DNA of 64,000 nucleotides from Actinernus sp. WN-2022 (GCA_030867875.1 JAOWCC010000028.1:124001-188000); one strand, 5' to 3'; positions 11,464 to 21,179 are shown, numbered from the stretch's first letter. Numbers and translations: made by a program. Notes: generated by a model from the letters alone, not told the origin.

Positions 11464-12121
11464 TCAACCAGACTTTATTATAGTAAAAAGTATGAAATGG
11501 TCAAAAGACTGAACCAAGTGTTATTTTTTTGTAGGGAATCTCATTAGTTTTGGCGCTTATTGTAACTCATCAACATATTAAATACTGAGCAACAATTTAG
11601 CTTAAGGATTTTTTTACTAACCTGAGCACGTCTCCGGCTTTTTTATTTTAGTGTAAAAGTGGAGTGTTTCCGAAAGTCGAGAATATGGAACTAGTAAACC
11701 GATCAAGGATGCCCTACGACTCAGTGCCGTTCGGTTCGACTTGAAAGCTATAACCTTTACTTGGTCAGAAGGAATAATTTTCTATTGAATACACAGCCTA
11801 TAAATATGAGAATATTGATTTAAGAATATTTGTTGGAGCCGAAAAAGAAAGGTCACCGACAGATAAGAGATCACACGACAATACCTTTTAATTACGATCA
11901 GTTTAAAAATGGGTAATATCAGAACTATGGTAATATAGATTTTTTCGTGGATTTTCATGGTACTACAATGATAAAAACAGACTATAAGGAACGATCTTTT
12001 TACTCAACTCAGCAAGGCTCAAGAGATTTTTATTTCAGTGTAAAGCAGAGTGTTTTGAGATCACAAACGTGAGAACTAGGGCCTTATTTTAAAATTGAGG
12101 AATCCCACACTCCGGTAGTAT
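11464..12121. other. Non-coding part of the left arm
   Basis: AT-rich sequence with no frame of note. Near 11630-11660 and 12005-12050 there are two related stretches (TCAGCAAGGCTCAAGAGA / TTTTATTTCAGTGTAAA), a weak internal repeat. Mirrored at about 15490-16145. Confidence 0.4.
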
Positions 12122-12403
12122 TTGTTTGATTTGAAAGTTTTACGTGAAGAAAAAGAAGTCCTAGGACAAATAAAAGAAACCCTACTAGAACGTATGCCAC
12201 TTCGCGATCGTATAAAAGCTATCTTTAAGAAGTATGGGATTGGCGTAATTAGCATACTGGCCGTAGCAGGTACCGTGATTGGCGTAATAGTTTCCAATCT
12301 GACTAAGGCAGTTCCTAAGCTGCCGAGTTTGCCTGACGCTATTAAAGATGCTATTAGAACTGCTGCCAAGGCGTTAAAGGCAATTGTAAGAACTTTGGTA
12401 TAA
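12122..12403 (+). pseudogene. Truncated hydrophobic virus-type protein gene (left arm)
   Basis: The first ~87 codons are identical to the intact gene at 15071-15493; the frame then crosses the inner break of the inverted duplication at 12384 and ends after seven unrelated codons. The C-terminal membrane segment is lost. It shows that the duplication broke this gene rather than copying it whole. Confidence 0.75.
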
Positions 12404-13357
12404 ACAAGTCTTCACGAACCTGTACGGTGACGTGGAATTCCTGCCACAAATCAAAATAGAGAGGGCCAGAGATTTGTTCTTTATTTAAGCTAAGCCAAAG
12501 CTTTCTTTATTAAAACACTAAAACATTGTGGTACATAGAAATAAAAGCAAAAGAATAAGGGCGAAAACTCAAAGGTCTCTTTGTTCTCATAGAAATGCAC
12601 TAAGTCTCTGCACGAAAAAAAACATCGAAATGATATCCTTCAAGCTTTCGGACTCCCTGTGTGTAATCCCACAATGCACTAAGAACTCATGTAAGCAAGA
12701 AAATGGCGGATGCCGAAGGTATAGCGGAGTTTGTTTCCTCGTTTTCTTGCCATCTTGACTCAAAACTAGATTTCAACATGGCGTCTTTACCATTTAATTG
12801 TATCCAAAGTTCAGGGCCTTCGGGAAGTAAATGGAATTGCGATATTACATATTTTACCGGCGATTAGAACGCATCAAACAGTGGTTTACTGACATCGAGT
12901 CGAGCACTTCTGCTGTAGCAAAGCCTTCTACCTCAAACTGACCGATAACTGCGTAGGGTTTGGACGATCTAACAGGAAATGTATGGGAAATCTGGTAGCT
13001 TCAAGGTGAAGAAAACAAACTGCTCGGGAAAATCTGGTCTTCGTTGTAGATCGGTAATAAGGTGAGTGCAACGTTTGATCGATACTTTAATAATTTCGAG
13101 TCGAGCAACGAGTATGTTAAACCTCTGAAGGCTATAAATTCTGAAAAGTTATTTTTTCCCATACATTTTCTTATACAAAACGGCAGTCATTTTGTATTTT
13201 TTATGCAGTAAAACGCATGCGCGGCGGCCATCTTGTCCCAGATTTCTGGCAATGAGTACCACAGACTGTTCCTATGTTTTGAATCCAGGCGTACATGGCA
13301 ATGAATGAGGTTACCAGTATAGCCTGTTGAGCTTCCCATTGGCGGATTTCAATTCAG
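12385..13357. other. Spacer sequence of the inverted duplication, no gene seen
   Basis: No substantial frame. A promoter-like patch at 13215-13235 joins an NRF1-like GCATGCGC and a YY1-like GCGGCCATCTTG, and ATG GCGG-type sequence occurs at 12700. A coding exon follows at 13358, so part of this may be the 5' region or intron of that gene. Confidence 0.4.
13215..13235. promoter_or_regulatory. NRF1-like and YY1-like motif pair
   Basis: GCATGCGC (13215-13222) lies 2 bp from GCGGCCATCTTG (13224-13235). In animals this pair marks TATA-less housekeeping promoters. It precedes a candidate exon at 13358. Motif-based inference only. Confidence 0.35.
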
Positions 13358-13623
13358 TATGATAAGCCTTCACCTTCTTCATCATCCACCGAGCCACATG
13401 GCAACTTCCAGTCATGCTTCTTCGCTTATGAATCAAGATATAAAATAATTAACGGCATTACTGAGCTGCTATTAGTAGAGAATGTATTTAACCAGTTGAA
13501 GTCCATGCTAGAGGCTCCATGGCTGCAGTCCACCTCACTGCAAGACAAACCAAAACATTACACCATGCATATTGGCCTCAGAGGTATTATCCATGCACCA
13601 CAGGGAAACAATGCCAATGTCAA
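13358..13623 (+). CDS. Candidate internal exon of unknown gene
   Basis: The exon is framed by a pyrimidine-poor but valid acceptor (AATTCAG, ends 13357) and a GTATGT donor at 13624. It is open over all 266 nt in one frame; the product is Ser/Pro-rich at first, then FFAYESRYKIINGITELL, LKSMLEAPWLQ and HIGLRGIIHAPQGNN, which looks like real protein rather than noise. No family recognised. It is single copy in the spacer between the inverted arms. Other exons were not found. Confidence 0.4.
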
Positions 13624-13687
13624 GTATGTTTAATTTAGTATCGGAACTTTTCATTTGTATTTCACGCCAAATGCAAAAATGGATAGA

Positions 13688-13760
13688 CATCACCGAAGTT
13701 AGGCCCGAAGCTTAACACTTGGATGGGTGATCGCTTTGAACTATCGTAAACTTATCTATA
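13688..13760 (+). pseudogene. 5S rRNA-derived fossil
   Basis: CGAAGTTAGGCCC followed by ACTTGGATGGGTGATCGC matches the internal control region of 5S rRNA (the AAGTTAAGC and ACTTGGATGGGTGACCGC blocks). The 5' third of 5S is missing and the distal part is degenerate. It may be a 5S pseudogene or the head of a SINE3-type (5S-derived) retroposon. Confidence 0.55.
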
Positions 13761-14085
13761 GCATAAACATCCCAAAAGTTCCCCTCTTTCGTACCTTGGG
13801 AAAATCTTAGGCACGTCATCATTACAGTTAGATATCAAAACACACCGCTATAATTAAAGACATGACCTAATGAATCTCTTTTAAACAAATAAATATTTCA
13901 TTTCAGTGTTTTTCACAACATGCACGGTTTCAAGATCTACCAAGTTTTCTCGAGATTTAAAAAATGGAACTTCACATTAGAAAATGACTATTTTATGTGG
14001 AAAATGAATACGAAATATATTTAAGTCATTCCGAAATAGACTACAAGGGTTGTGATTGTTATTTTCTCATGGTCATTTCAACAAA

Positions 14086-14171
14086 CGGAGTGATAGTGTA
14101 GTGGACAAGACAGCGGACTTAAGTAATCAAGAGCAGCCATGAGGATGATGGGTTCGAATCAAGGACACCCA
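14086..14171 (+). pseudogene. tRNA-Leu-like sequence (pseudogene or SINE head)
   Basis: An A-box-like TAGTGTAGTGGAC (14094) and a B box GGTTCGAATC (14151-14160) are separated as in a tRNA with a long variable arm. The middle GGACTTAAGTAATC resembles the anticodon arm of tRNA-Leu(UAA). Acceptor-stem pairing (GGAGTGA / GGACACC) is poor, so it is not a working tRNA gene. Confidence 0.5.
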
Positions 14172-14691
14172 ACGATTACTTTTTGAAATTCGTTTGAAAC
14201 CAGTGTCTGCAGCTTATCTAGCCATTTTAAGGCGCCTACTGTGTCTTTTGACGTATTCTAGAAAGCTATTAGCTGTTCGGATTTTCTAGGTGGAAATCGC
14301 GTCAACCGAAAATACTATGGCAAAATATTCCCGGCCTACGAATTTGTTAGTAGTCCGCTAGAACATAAACAAGAATTTTCTAGCCCAAGTAACTTCATGT
14401 TGCAAAGTACGAATTTTTTAGGGATTCTTTTTTCCTTTAGGTAATTTTTCTTTCGGATTTTAGATGTCAGAATTTCTTAGAGAATGAAAATGTGTTCTCG
14501 AAAACTTTTGGTGGCCGCTTCACTAAATGATTTGTGATAATGTTTTTTTTTTCATTCCAACCAATGTTTATTTCCGGATCGTTCTGACTCTGTTGATCAG
14601 ATGAATAAGCACGAATATTTAATTTAGGGGAAACCTTTTAGTCTCCCTTTTCTTCTATAATTTTCTAGGCGCTATTCTCGAAAACGATTTA
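14172..14691. other. No gene seen
   Basis: AT-rich sequence with recurring TTCTAGG/ATTTTTCTAG words and no long frame, upstream of the virus-type gene at 14692. Confidence 0.4.
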
Positions 14692-15074
14692 GTGAAGAGC
14701 TACGAAAACTATCTTACAGCTATACTACACACACATAAGAGACTAGATCTGGCAATAGCTATAGGGTTACGGTTACTACCAAGCAATCTTGAGTACTACC
14801 TCAGCAAGAAGGATGGCTATAAAAATCCAATCCCGAATGCCACGAAATATATGGTGTTAGGTGTAAACGATGTTAATGAGGAGGTTAAAGAAAAAACACA
14901 CGAACTAAAATATATGGAAGGACAGATCCAAAAGAAACAATTACCACATAACAAGTTCCACATAGCAAAAAAGTCCACCATAGTACACTACCGAATCCTA
15001 CTCCACAACACGAGATCAATCTAGCAGTAGTAACTATTGCTGGAGCTGGAATTGCATGGGCGTTGTTTCGTTAA
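14692..15074 (+). pseudogene. Small virus-type protein gene, frameshifted
   Basis: The first frame is open from an ATG at 14692 to 15024 (110 codons). The last ~25 codons read well only in another frame, which ends in a hydrophobic Ala/Gly-rich segment (VVTIAGAGIAWALF) and TAA at 15072-15074; a net frameshift lies near 14980-15000. The second stop overlaps, in opposite orientation, the stop of the hydrophobic gene (15071-15073), so the two genes converge with a 4-bp overlap, a compact viral arrangement. The N-terminal half is helical and charged. Family not named; the type of neighbour suggests a Polinton-like virus remnant. Confidence 0.5.
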
Positions 15075-15493
15075 CGTCGTTTGTATTGCTCTACTACGAA
15101 TACCACCACTGCCACGATCAATAGCCAAACATTATTTGCTAGGAATCCCATGACGTCACCAGCCATACTAAATATGAAGCTTACAATTGGTCCAATCATC
15201 TTAGGTAGAATCTCCTCTAACGTTTTTCCTATTGCCTTTAACGCCTTGGCAGCAGTTCTAATAGCATCTTTAATAGCGTCAGGCAAACTCGGCAGCTTAG
15301 GAACTGCCTTAGTCAGATTGGAAACTATTACGCCAATCACGGTACCTGCTACGGCCAGTATGCTAATTACGCCAATCCCATACTTCTTAAAGATAGCTTT
15401 TATACGATCGCGAAGTGGCATACGTTCTAGTAGGGTTTCTTTTATTTGTCCTAGGACTTCTTTTTCTTCACGTAAAACTTTCAAATCAAACAA
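15071..15493 (-). CDS. Hydrophobic 140-aa protein of Polinton-like type
   Basis: The protein starts with a charged amphipathic helix (about residues 1-38) followed by a Gly/Ala/Ile-rich hydrophobic segment (GIGVISILAVAGTVIGVIV, about 40-60), an Ala/Lys-rich helix, and a second long hydrophobic stretch (about 100-134) ending in a basic tail YKRR. This membrane-active layout resembles small proteins that accompany Polinton-like elements in cnidarian genomes; the role (virion- or membrane-associated) is inferred. The frame is intact from ATG to TAA. Only the first ~87 codons are copied in the left arm (12122-12403). It converges on the gene at 14692-15074. Confidence 0.55.
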   Translation of the reverse strand: MFDLKVLREEKEVLGQIKETLLERMPLRDRIKAIFKKYGIGVISILAVAGTVIGVIVSNLTKAVPKLPSLPDAIKDAIRTAAKALKAIGKTLEEILPKMIGPIVSFIFSMAGDVMGFLANNVWLLIVAVVVFVVEQYKRR

Positions 15494-15539
15494 ATACTAC
15501 CGGAGTGTGGGATTCCTCAATTTTAAAATAAGGCCCTAG

Positions 15540-16146
15540 TTCTCACGTTTGTGATCTCAAAACACTCTGCTTTACACTGAAATAAAAATCTCTTGAGCCT
15601 TGCTGAGTTGAGTAAAAAGATCGTTCCTTATAGTCTGTTTTTATCATTGTAGTACCATGAAAATCCACGAAAAAATCTATATTACCATAGTTCTGATATT
15701 ACCCATTTTTAAACTGATCGTAATTAAAAGGTATTGTCGTGTGATCTCTTATCTGTCGGTGATCTTTCTTTTTCGGCTCCAACAAATATTCTTAAATCAA
15801 TATTCTCATATTTATAGGCTGTGTATTCAATAGAAAATTATTCCTTCTGACCAAGTAAAGGCTTTCAAGTCGAACCGAACGGCACTGAGTCGTAGGGCAT
15901 CCTTGATCGGTTTACTAGTTCCATATTCTCGACTTTCGGAAACACTCCACTTTTACACTAAAATAAAAAAGCCGGAGACGTGCTCAGGTTAGTAAAAAAA
16001 TCCTTAAGCTAAATTGTTGCTCAGTATTTAATATGTTGATGAGTTACAATAAGCGCCAAAACTAATGAGATTCCCTACAAAAAAATAACACTTGGTTCAG
16101 TCTTTTGACCATTTCATACTTTTTACTATAATAAAGTCTGGTTGAC
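15540..16146. other. Non-coding part of the right arm
   Basis: Mirror copy of 11464-12080. No frame, RNA gene or additional repeat recognised. Confidence 0.4.
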
Positions 16147-16245
16147 CCCCCCCTCCCCGAAACAATGTTGAGTTGGCATCACTTTTCCACTGTGGTTGTG
16201 TTCCGTGGAAACAACATTGCATCGGGGGGGTGGGGGGGGGGGGGG
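16147..16245. mobile_element. Short MITE with poly-C/poly-G ends, right-arm copy
   Basis: Mirror copy of the element at 11354-11463. The homopolymer runs are shorter on one side here, and one extra C (TTTCCACGG) distinguishes it from the left copy (TTTCACGG). Confidence 0.45.
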
Positions 16246-16699
16246 TATGCGCACATCGGCGTAGATTTGTTTAGTTCAAAATCGTTTGCTGAATCCAGGA
16301 ATCGAAGAGCCACAACATTGCTCAATTCATAAGAAATTAAAGCATCCCTGTCGTAAATTTTATAATCACTCTATTCTGATTCAATGATAATTTTTATTTC
16401 GTGTAATAAAATCGAGTTTGCATTTTGTTCAGTCCGTTCCAAGATCCACTGGACAGCTAGTCTTAAAATTACGCGAGATCACTTCGGGGATTATTTTGAT
16501 GTGTGTACATATCTTAATTGAAATAGCTCTGGAACAGCCATTTCTTATTCTACAAAATTTCCTCTCGTATTAAATTTTCATAACTATATGTATGGAAACA
16601 AGAAAAAAGTTATATTTCTTAAATGATGTCGGATGATGTAATCCAGCATACTTCTCGTTATTTTTTGGGGCGTGCAGAACGTCACTAAAATCATGCTTT

Positions 16700-16978
16700 G
16701 TGTCAGTGCCGTGGTCACCTTGTCAGGGAGTTAAAGGGGCACTATATATCAACCTCCAAATTATAAACTTCAGTTCTCGTAACACTAAAGACAAAATCAG
16801 ACTTGCAGAGTACATGTATGCTTTCCAGATGTGCTGGAAAAAAATTGAGACAATTTTGATGAAGGATGGCAAAGATTCGAGTGGTATGAAAAATACTACT
16901 TTTAAAATTAAATTACAGCAACTTGAATCGGTTCACTGTAACCGAAATCAAGTTTCTAGAACTGATAAGCTGGTATAA
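16700..16978 (+). CDS. Doubtful small ORF, right-arm copy
   Basis: Mirror copy of 10622-10900 with the same 92-codon frame. No domain recognised. See that entry for why it may be fortuitous. Confidence 0.2.
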   Translation: MSVPWSPCQGVKGALYINLQIINFSSRNTKDKIRLAEYMYAFQMCWKKIETILMKDGKDSSGMKNTTFKIKLQQLESVHCNRNQVSRTDKLV

Positions 16979-17177
16979 TAAAATTCCGGCATTCAGTCGT
17001 CAACGATCAGAAATGAAGTGCAGAGCGTCTTAGTGAAATATCGCGATTCGTGCCTGTGCTCACAACATCATATATGTCACTCGATGGTAAACAATCGATA
17101 AAATTCATTCTAGTTCTGGGCCTAATATAACAGTATTGCATGCAAGCTGAAAGAAGATATAGTTCAAGAATCGGGCG

Positions 17178-17275
17178 TGTTTGTGATGTAATGGGTTAGT
17201 GCACGACATATCAGTTGAGCATGACTTTTGTGGTCCCGAGTTCGATTTCTGCCGCGGTCCGCCACATCCGTACCG
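17178..17275 (+). repeat. tRNA-derived SINE head
   Basis: An A-box-like TGATGTAATGGGTTAGTGC at 17184 and a B-box-like GAGTTCGATTTC at 17238-17249 lie in the right order. Mismatches in both boxes and no acceptor-stem pairing argue against a functional tRNA. The copy in the left arm is at 10338-10440. Confidence 0.5.
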
Positions 17276-17509
17276 ACTATTCTCTAATCCGAGTAGCTTA
17301 TATAGCTTTGAAAACCATTAATTGGGAGCTCTGTAAGAGAAGGGGTAAAGTTGTGCACCGTCTGCCTCCTGGAACAGCAGTCGGTTAGACTGAAGCCGAC
17401 ATTAAATTTACTTTAATCGGTGCTCTAGCCGGTGCGAGCGGCTTTTCTAGACACTGAATTTTGTTTCAGTTCAGGTCACACATGCACTTAATAATGTTTC
17501 CATATTTCA

Positions 17510-18066
17510 CACTTGCAGGTTTTCTATTCCGTTTCGAAAAAGACCGACAAAGCACCAGCTCAGGTATGTCGATTCCACCGCTTAAACCGCCGAATCAGGG
17601 GAGCGAATATAACAGCATTAAAAAGCAAGAACCTATAGTTTACTCTCGTGAAGCAATCTGTCTTCAACCAGAACAAGAACAGACACAATCAGAGGAAAGG
17701 AAAGGTGCAAGGGAAGAGATCGTGAATTTGACAAAAATATTAACAGAGCTTCAAGATGAAGTGAAGACTCGCGGGATTGATTCGAGGAAAATCCCAGAGT
17801 TTGCACAGATTAAAAAGATAGCCACAGTACCAGCTAAAAGTGATAGTGAAGTGTTCTTGGTCCTCAAGCCCATTAAAACTTTAAATTATGAAAGCCACAC
17901 TCACTCGTACAAAGTTAGGACGTCGGGTCATGCTAATACAATAGTTGCAAGGCAATCAGAATTGATATCATTTAGACCATTGCATATCTTTCATAGTATT
18001 GGTGACAATATCTCCAAATATGTTTGTCCAAAGTATGATATTGATGTTTATAGTGAACAAATTTGA
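17510..18066 (+). CDS. Chimeric ORF: coiled-coil N-terminus fused to unrelated C-terminus
   Basis: After the same acceptor as the left copy (ACTTGCAG, ends 17519) the frame encodes the N-terminal part of the coiled-coil protein up to SRKI at the arm break (17793). It then continues in frame for about 90 residues of unrelated sequence (starting PEFAQIKKIATVP, ending PKYDIDVYSEQI) to TGA at 18064-18066. The new part has a beta-rich look and resembles C-terminal segments seen in cnidarian transposon- or zinc-finger-associated proteins; I am not certain of this. So the right breakpoint makes an open fusion frame of 201 codons counted from the ATG-less start at 17461. Whether it is expressed is unknown. 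Confidence 0.5.
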
Positions 18067-18519
18067 CCTGCATTTCTATAATATATATAACACATAAATG
18101 CTTTTAAATGGAAGAATGTGCAGGTTTCATTCCAGATATGCATTGAAAAATAAAGTATATTTATGTAAATGTATAAGAAGAATCTTCTATACACAAATTT
18201 TCCCATAACAAAAAAAGTTGTCTAAACAGTTTCATAAATGTATTATAATAAATTATAATAAATCAGGTGATTACTTAATTTAATTATTACCAGAGCTGAT
18301 TTGATATGAATAAAGCAAAACGGCTTTCGATGGAACCATTTTAGCTTTTGATCAAACCATTTCAGCTTTTGATGGTACCAAAATGGATTTTGATGGTACC
18401 ATTTCAGAATTTTACGGGGACCAAATCAGCACCCTCTACGGCTGTTTCGGCCTGGCAAGTTTTAAAATGGCCCCATTGGGGCCAAATTGGCCGTTTCGAC
18501 TTTTGGGGCCGTTTTGGCT
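18067..18519. other. No gene seen; AT-rich then KRAB-like word repeats
   Basis: AT-rich to about 18300. At 18330-18420 the word TTTTGATGGTACCA recurs three times, and 18455-18530 repeats GGGGCC/GGCC-centred words (GGCCCCATTGGGGCC is a palindrome). No gene recognised. Confidence 0.4.
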
Positions 18520-19450
18520 CTTTTCATTTTACAGTGTATTGGCATTTTTTATAAACTTAGACACTATATCTCTCTACAGCAAACGAAACAACTCTATTAT
18601 AACCTCATTTATCCATACATCTCATACGCGATCACTGCCTGGGGCAGTGCCTATAAATCCCACTTGAAAAAAATCCAAACCAAACAAAATCATCTTGTTA
18701 GAATCCTGTTTTTTGCCACTCTATATGGAAAAAACACTGAAAGTGCTTTACCACTACTAAACTTGCTAGATATTTTGACAGTTGACAATGTATACAAACT
18801 TCAGGCCCTAAAATTTATTCATCAATGGCATAAAAAACAATTACCAGGAATTTTTGATAACTATTTTCGTTATGCCAAAGATATACATTCATATAATACC
18901 CGATTTGCATCAAAAGATATTTTTTATAAGGCTCGCTATAGAACAAACGCTGGCAAACAAACTATTTCCGCCATGGCAACTGACTTATGGCAACAACTTC
19001 CCTGTGAATTAAAACAGCTCAATAAACTCAGTTTCGCCAAAAAAAATAAACAACAACTGTTCCTTAAGCAAAATTAATTGCTTCGATCAACTTAATTGAA
19101 TTTCTTTGTTAAATTTCCTCCATCTATTTTTCTCTACTAAATTTTTTTTAATCTTCAACTTTTCTCCTTCGTATTTACTAATTAGTGTGTTAGATATAGC
19201 ATGATTAGCATGCTGTGTGTGTATATATACGTATGTATGTACATCAAAAAATTTCTTTTCTATTGTTATTCAAATTGAGATTAATGTGTGTGTGTGTGCT
19301 ACATTTCAAATATAACATAACAGTCTAGTGTCTAACTCGATAACCTCACGGTTTATTTAGACTCTAGGCATTTCCTTCTGTGTTACTATATAGAAAATGT
19401 AACTGAAAAAAAATCATTGTGAAATGTGAAATAAAGTATTGTATTGTATT
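18520..19450 (+). mobile_element. 5'-truncated LINE fragment, RT C-terminus and 3' end
   Basis: The plus frame ending at 19077 encodes the region after the RT domain of a CR1/L2/Jockey-type non-LTR element: LYYNLIYPYISYAITAWG is the hallmark block, followed by an N-Y-NTRF motif and a C-terminal DLWQQLP. Catalytic RT motifs lie upstream and are missing. The 3' part is an AT-rich tail ending AATAAAG with three TATTG units at 19436-19451, a typical terminal microsatellite of this clade. A dead copy. Confidence 0.75.
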
Positions 19451-19744
19451 GAGCCGTACGCTTGCCGTTACTTTTTTACTCGGTACAAATTACGTACAGT
19501 TAGGCGCCATTCGAGTCCTGAACGATCCTTCAAAATTATCGGATTGAGTTTCTTGTTAAGTATTATTTTCTTTCACACGATAAACCAAGCTTTTCATTTT
19601 CCCTGCTACAGCTTGTTCCGACTTTTGAACACTTTACTTCATTCATTCATGAAAACCTTTCAGGTAATAAAACCACGAATAAAACTTATAAACATGTGTA
19701 AGTATTAAAACTATCGGGTGGCCGGTGGACACGCATAAAACTAA

Positions 19745-19793
19745 CCTGAGAAAACAGCCGACTCATATCTCCCGAGTCAGCTGTTTTCTCAGG
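19745..19793. repeat. Foldback MITE ends (CCTGAGAAAACAGC family)
   Basis: CCTGAGAAAACAGCCGACTC (19745-19764) pairs with 19774-19793 with one mismatch across a 9-bp loop. The CCTGAGAAAACAGCCGAC end is, to my recollection, frequent in stony-coral genomes as a MITE terminus, and is one of my reasons for the organism call. Confidence 0.55.
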
Positions 19794-20022
19794 CCAGCAT
19801 AATCGCATCTGCTCCTGCGAGCATAGCAACGGTGTTGCGTAGCAACGGAATATGTCAATGGCCCTTAATCCGAGAACATTCAAAACAAACATGGTGAAAA
19901 AGGCAGAGTTCGGTGAAGTCTTCGTGGCACTGTTTTAAATGATTTATCACTATCTTTCACTGAATTTCTTAAATCTTTGCGAAGAACTCAAGTTTGTGAT
20001 TTCATCTGACGAGCTTGTGGGT

Positions 20023-20034
20023 CAAGATGGCGGC
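20023..20034 (+). promoter_or_regulatory. YY1-like site upstream of coiled-coil gene
   Basis: CAAGATGGCGGC is a full YY1 consensus, 173 bp upstream of the ATG at 20207. In animals such sites sit just downstream of transcription starts, so this may mark the promoter. Confidence 0.4.
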
Positions 20035-20206
20035 GGTATTTTCCCCGAGAGAACATTGCTGTGTTCTGATTGGTCTGAACGGTTTTTTTTTATTGACAGG
20101 TGTGGAGCTATGAACAATACCGTGATGAAATAGTCCCTCACAGAAACGTAATGCAGCAAGTTCATAGATGTGAAATTCTGTAGCAAGTGCGGTCTCTAAA
20201 GAAAAT

Positions 20207-21157
20207 ATGTCGAAAAGAAATTCAGGTAATAGGGATGGCAACGAAAGGAAAGGAAACAAACGGAAAAGACAAGGCAGCAGAGAAGAAATTCCAGGGAACG
20301 AGCAGGATACTATTGAATATTTGAAAGCTGCAAAACAAGAATTGGAAAGAAAGCTGGAGCAAGTGAAATTCGCTTGCCAGAATGAAACCGAGCTATTAAA
20401 CGAAAGGATAAATATTATTGTCGACCTCCTTCGTTTGAAGGAAAATCAAAATGAAGCTCATAGCAAAGAGTTGGAGAAAGTACGGTCTGAAAATGCCAAA
20501 ATAAAAACAGACATCGACGCACTAAATACGAGTAAACAAGAACTAGAGACGAAGCTGAGGCAGGTTGACTCCACAGCCAAGAAAGAAATTGAGGTTTTAA
20601 AGAAAAGGATAGAAACACTTGAAGACATCCTTCTTTCGAAGGAAACTCCGATTGAAGCTTTCGGTAAAGAAATGGACAAAGTTAAGTCTGACAATGAAAA
20701 AATGAGGACAGATATCAAGGAATTGCAGGAATTGGAACAGCCTATGTGTCGAATACAACTGGGACAGCTTTGCCAACAAATATATGAAAATATATACAGA
20801 TATGCGTTTCCGAAAGCCTCAGAAAAAGACTTACGAGGCGTAAAGCTGGACTATTTTGAAATAGTTCTTAGTAATCTGTGTGAAATGAAACCCGATTCAG
20901 AAAAGGATGAAGCCCGGAGACGATTTAAAGAAGCAAATATAGCAGTTGGAATGGAAGACAAACACAACAGTGTAATGAAGAACGTACAAAAGAGTAGGAA
21001 CAGAAATGCCACACACGTAAAAATTAAAAGCGTCAAAGATTTACCAACAGAGTCTGTGTTAAAAAAACATGACATCTTCGACGCAATCTTCACGCCTGGG
21101 ATTTATAAGGAGTTGAAGAATTTGTTCACAAAGTCTGCTGAACTACAGGCTAAGTAA
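20207..21157 (+). CDS. Coiled-coil protein, intact 316-aa paralogue
   Basis: Single-exon frame from ATG (context AAAATATGT) to TAA. A very basic N-terminus (residues 1-27, KRKRQ) could be a nuclear signal. Residues about 35-175 form a long Glu/Lys/Leu coiled coil with two internal repeats of the pattern KQELE.KL.QV...E...L..RI. The C-terminal ~130 residues (QLGQLCQQIYENIYRYAFP to GIYKELKNLFTKSAELQAK) are homologous to those of the gene at 9251-10081: shared signatures are GQL.QQI..NI.RY, .R...IRNSETH/SRNRNATH and IFDA.F. Molecular role unknown; the layout fits a scaffold or sensor protein of an expanded cnidarian family. Confidence 0.75.
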   Translation: MSKRNSGNRDGNERKGNKRKRQGSREEIPGNEQDTIEYLKAAKQELERKLEQVKFACQNETELLNERINIIVDLLRLKENQNEAHSKELEKVRSENAKIKTDIDALNTSKQELETKLRQVDSTAKKEIEVLKKRIETLEDILLSKETPIEAFGKEMDKVKSDNEKMRTDIKELQELEQPMCRIQLGQLCQQIYENIYRYAFPKASEKDLRGVKLDYFEIVLSNLCEMKPDSEKDEARRRFKEANIAVGMEDKHNSVMKNVQKSRNRNATHVKIKSVKDLPTESVLKKHDIFDAIFTPGIYKELKNLFTKSAELQAK

Positions 21158-21179
21158 CACACGTTAAATGTCCCTTGTA

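Larger units (their letters stand above)
9806..12384. repeat. Left arm of large inverted duplication
   Basis: This arm of 2,579 bp matches the reverse complement of 15231-17793 almost base for base. The outer break lies in the coiled-coil exon at GATTTTCCTCGAAT and the inner break in the hydrophobic ORF at GGCAAT. Differences are a few substitutions and small indels (for example at the poly-C/poly-G tracts and near 10530), so the duplication is recent or homogenised, yet not an exact assembly copy. It contains the coiled-coil 5' part, a SINE, a small MITE and a truncated virus-type ORF. Confidence 0.9.
15231..17793. repeat. Right arm of large inverted duplication
   Basis: This is the reverse-complement partner of 9806-12384, 2,563 bp long, separated from it by a 2,846-bp spacer. 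It includes the intact start of the hydrophobic gene, the poly-C/poly-G MITE, the doubtful 92-aa ORF, the SINE head and the 5' part of the coiled-coil exon, in mirrored order. Small indels versus the left arm (16-bp net) lie mainly in homopolymers and near 17058. Confidence 0.9.
19452..20206. other. Upstream region of coiled-coil gene with a foldback repeat
   Basis: No coding exon supported. It holds a short foldback at 19745-19793 and a YY1-like site at 20023, and ends at the start of the gene at 20207. It may contain the promoter of that gene. Confidence 0.4.

Noticed and set aside
14086..14171. Functional tRNA-Leu gene
   Set aside because: Acceptor stem does not pair and box spacing is irregular; kept only as a pseudogene.
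15081..15539. 152-aa plus ORF opposite the hydrophobic gene
   Set aside because: Shadow frame; the minus frame has the amphipathic/hydrophobic layout and convergent neighbour.
9806..17793. Terminal inverted repeats of one large transposon
   Set aside because: Breaks cut genes at both ends of each arm, there is no target duplication, and no transposase lies in the spacer; a duplication event fits better.
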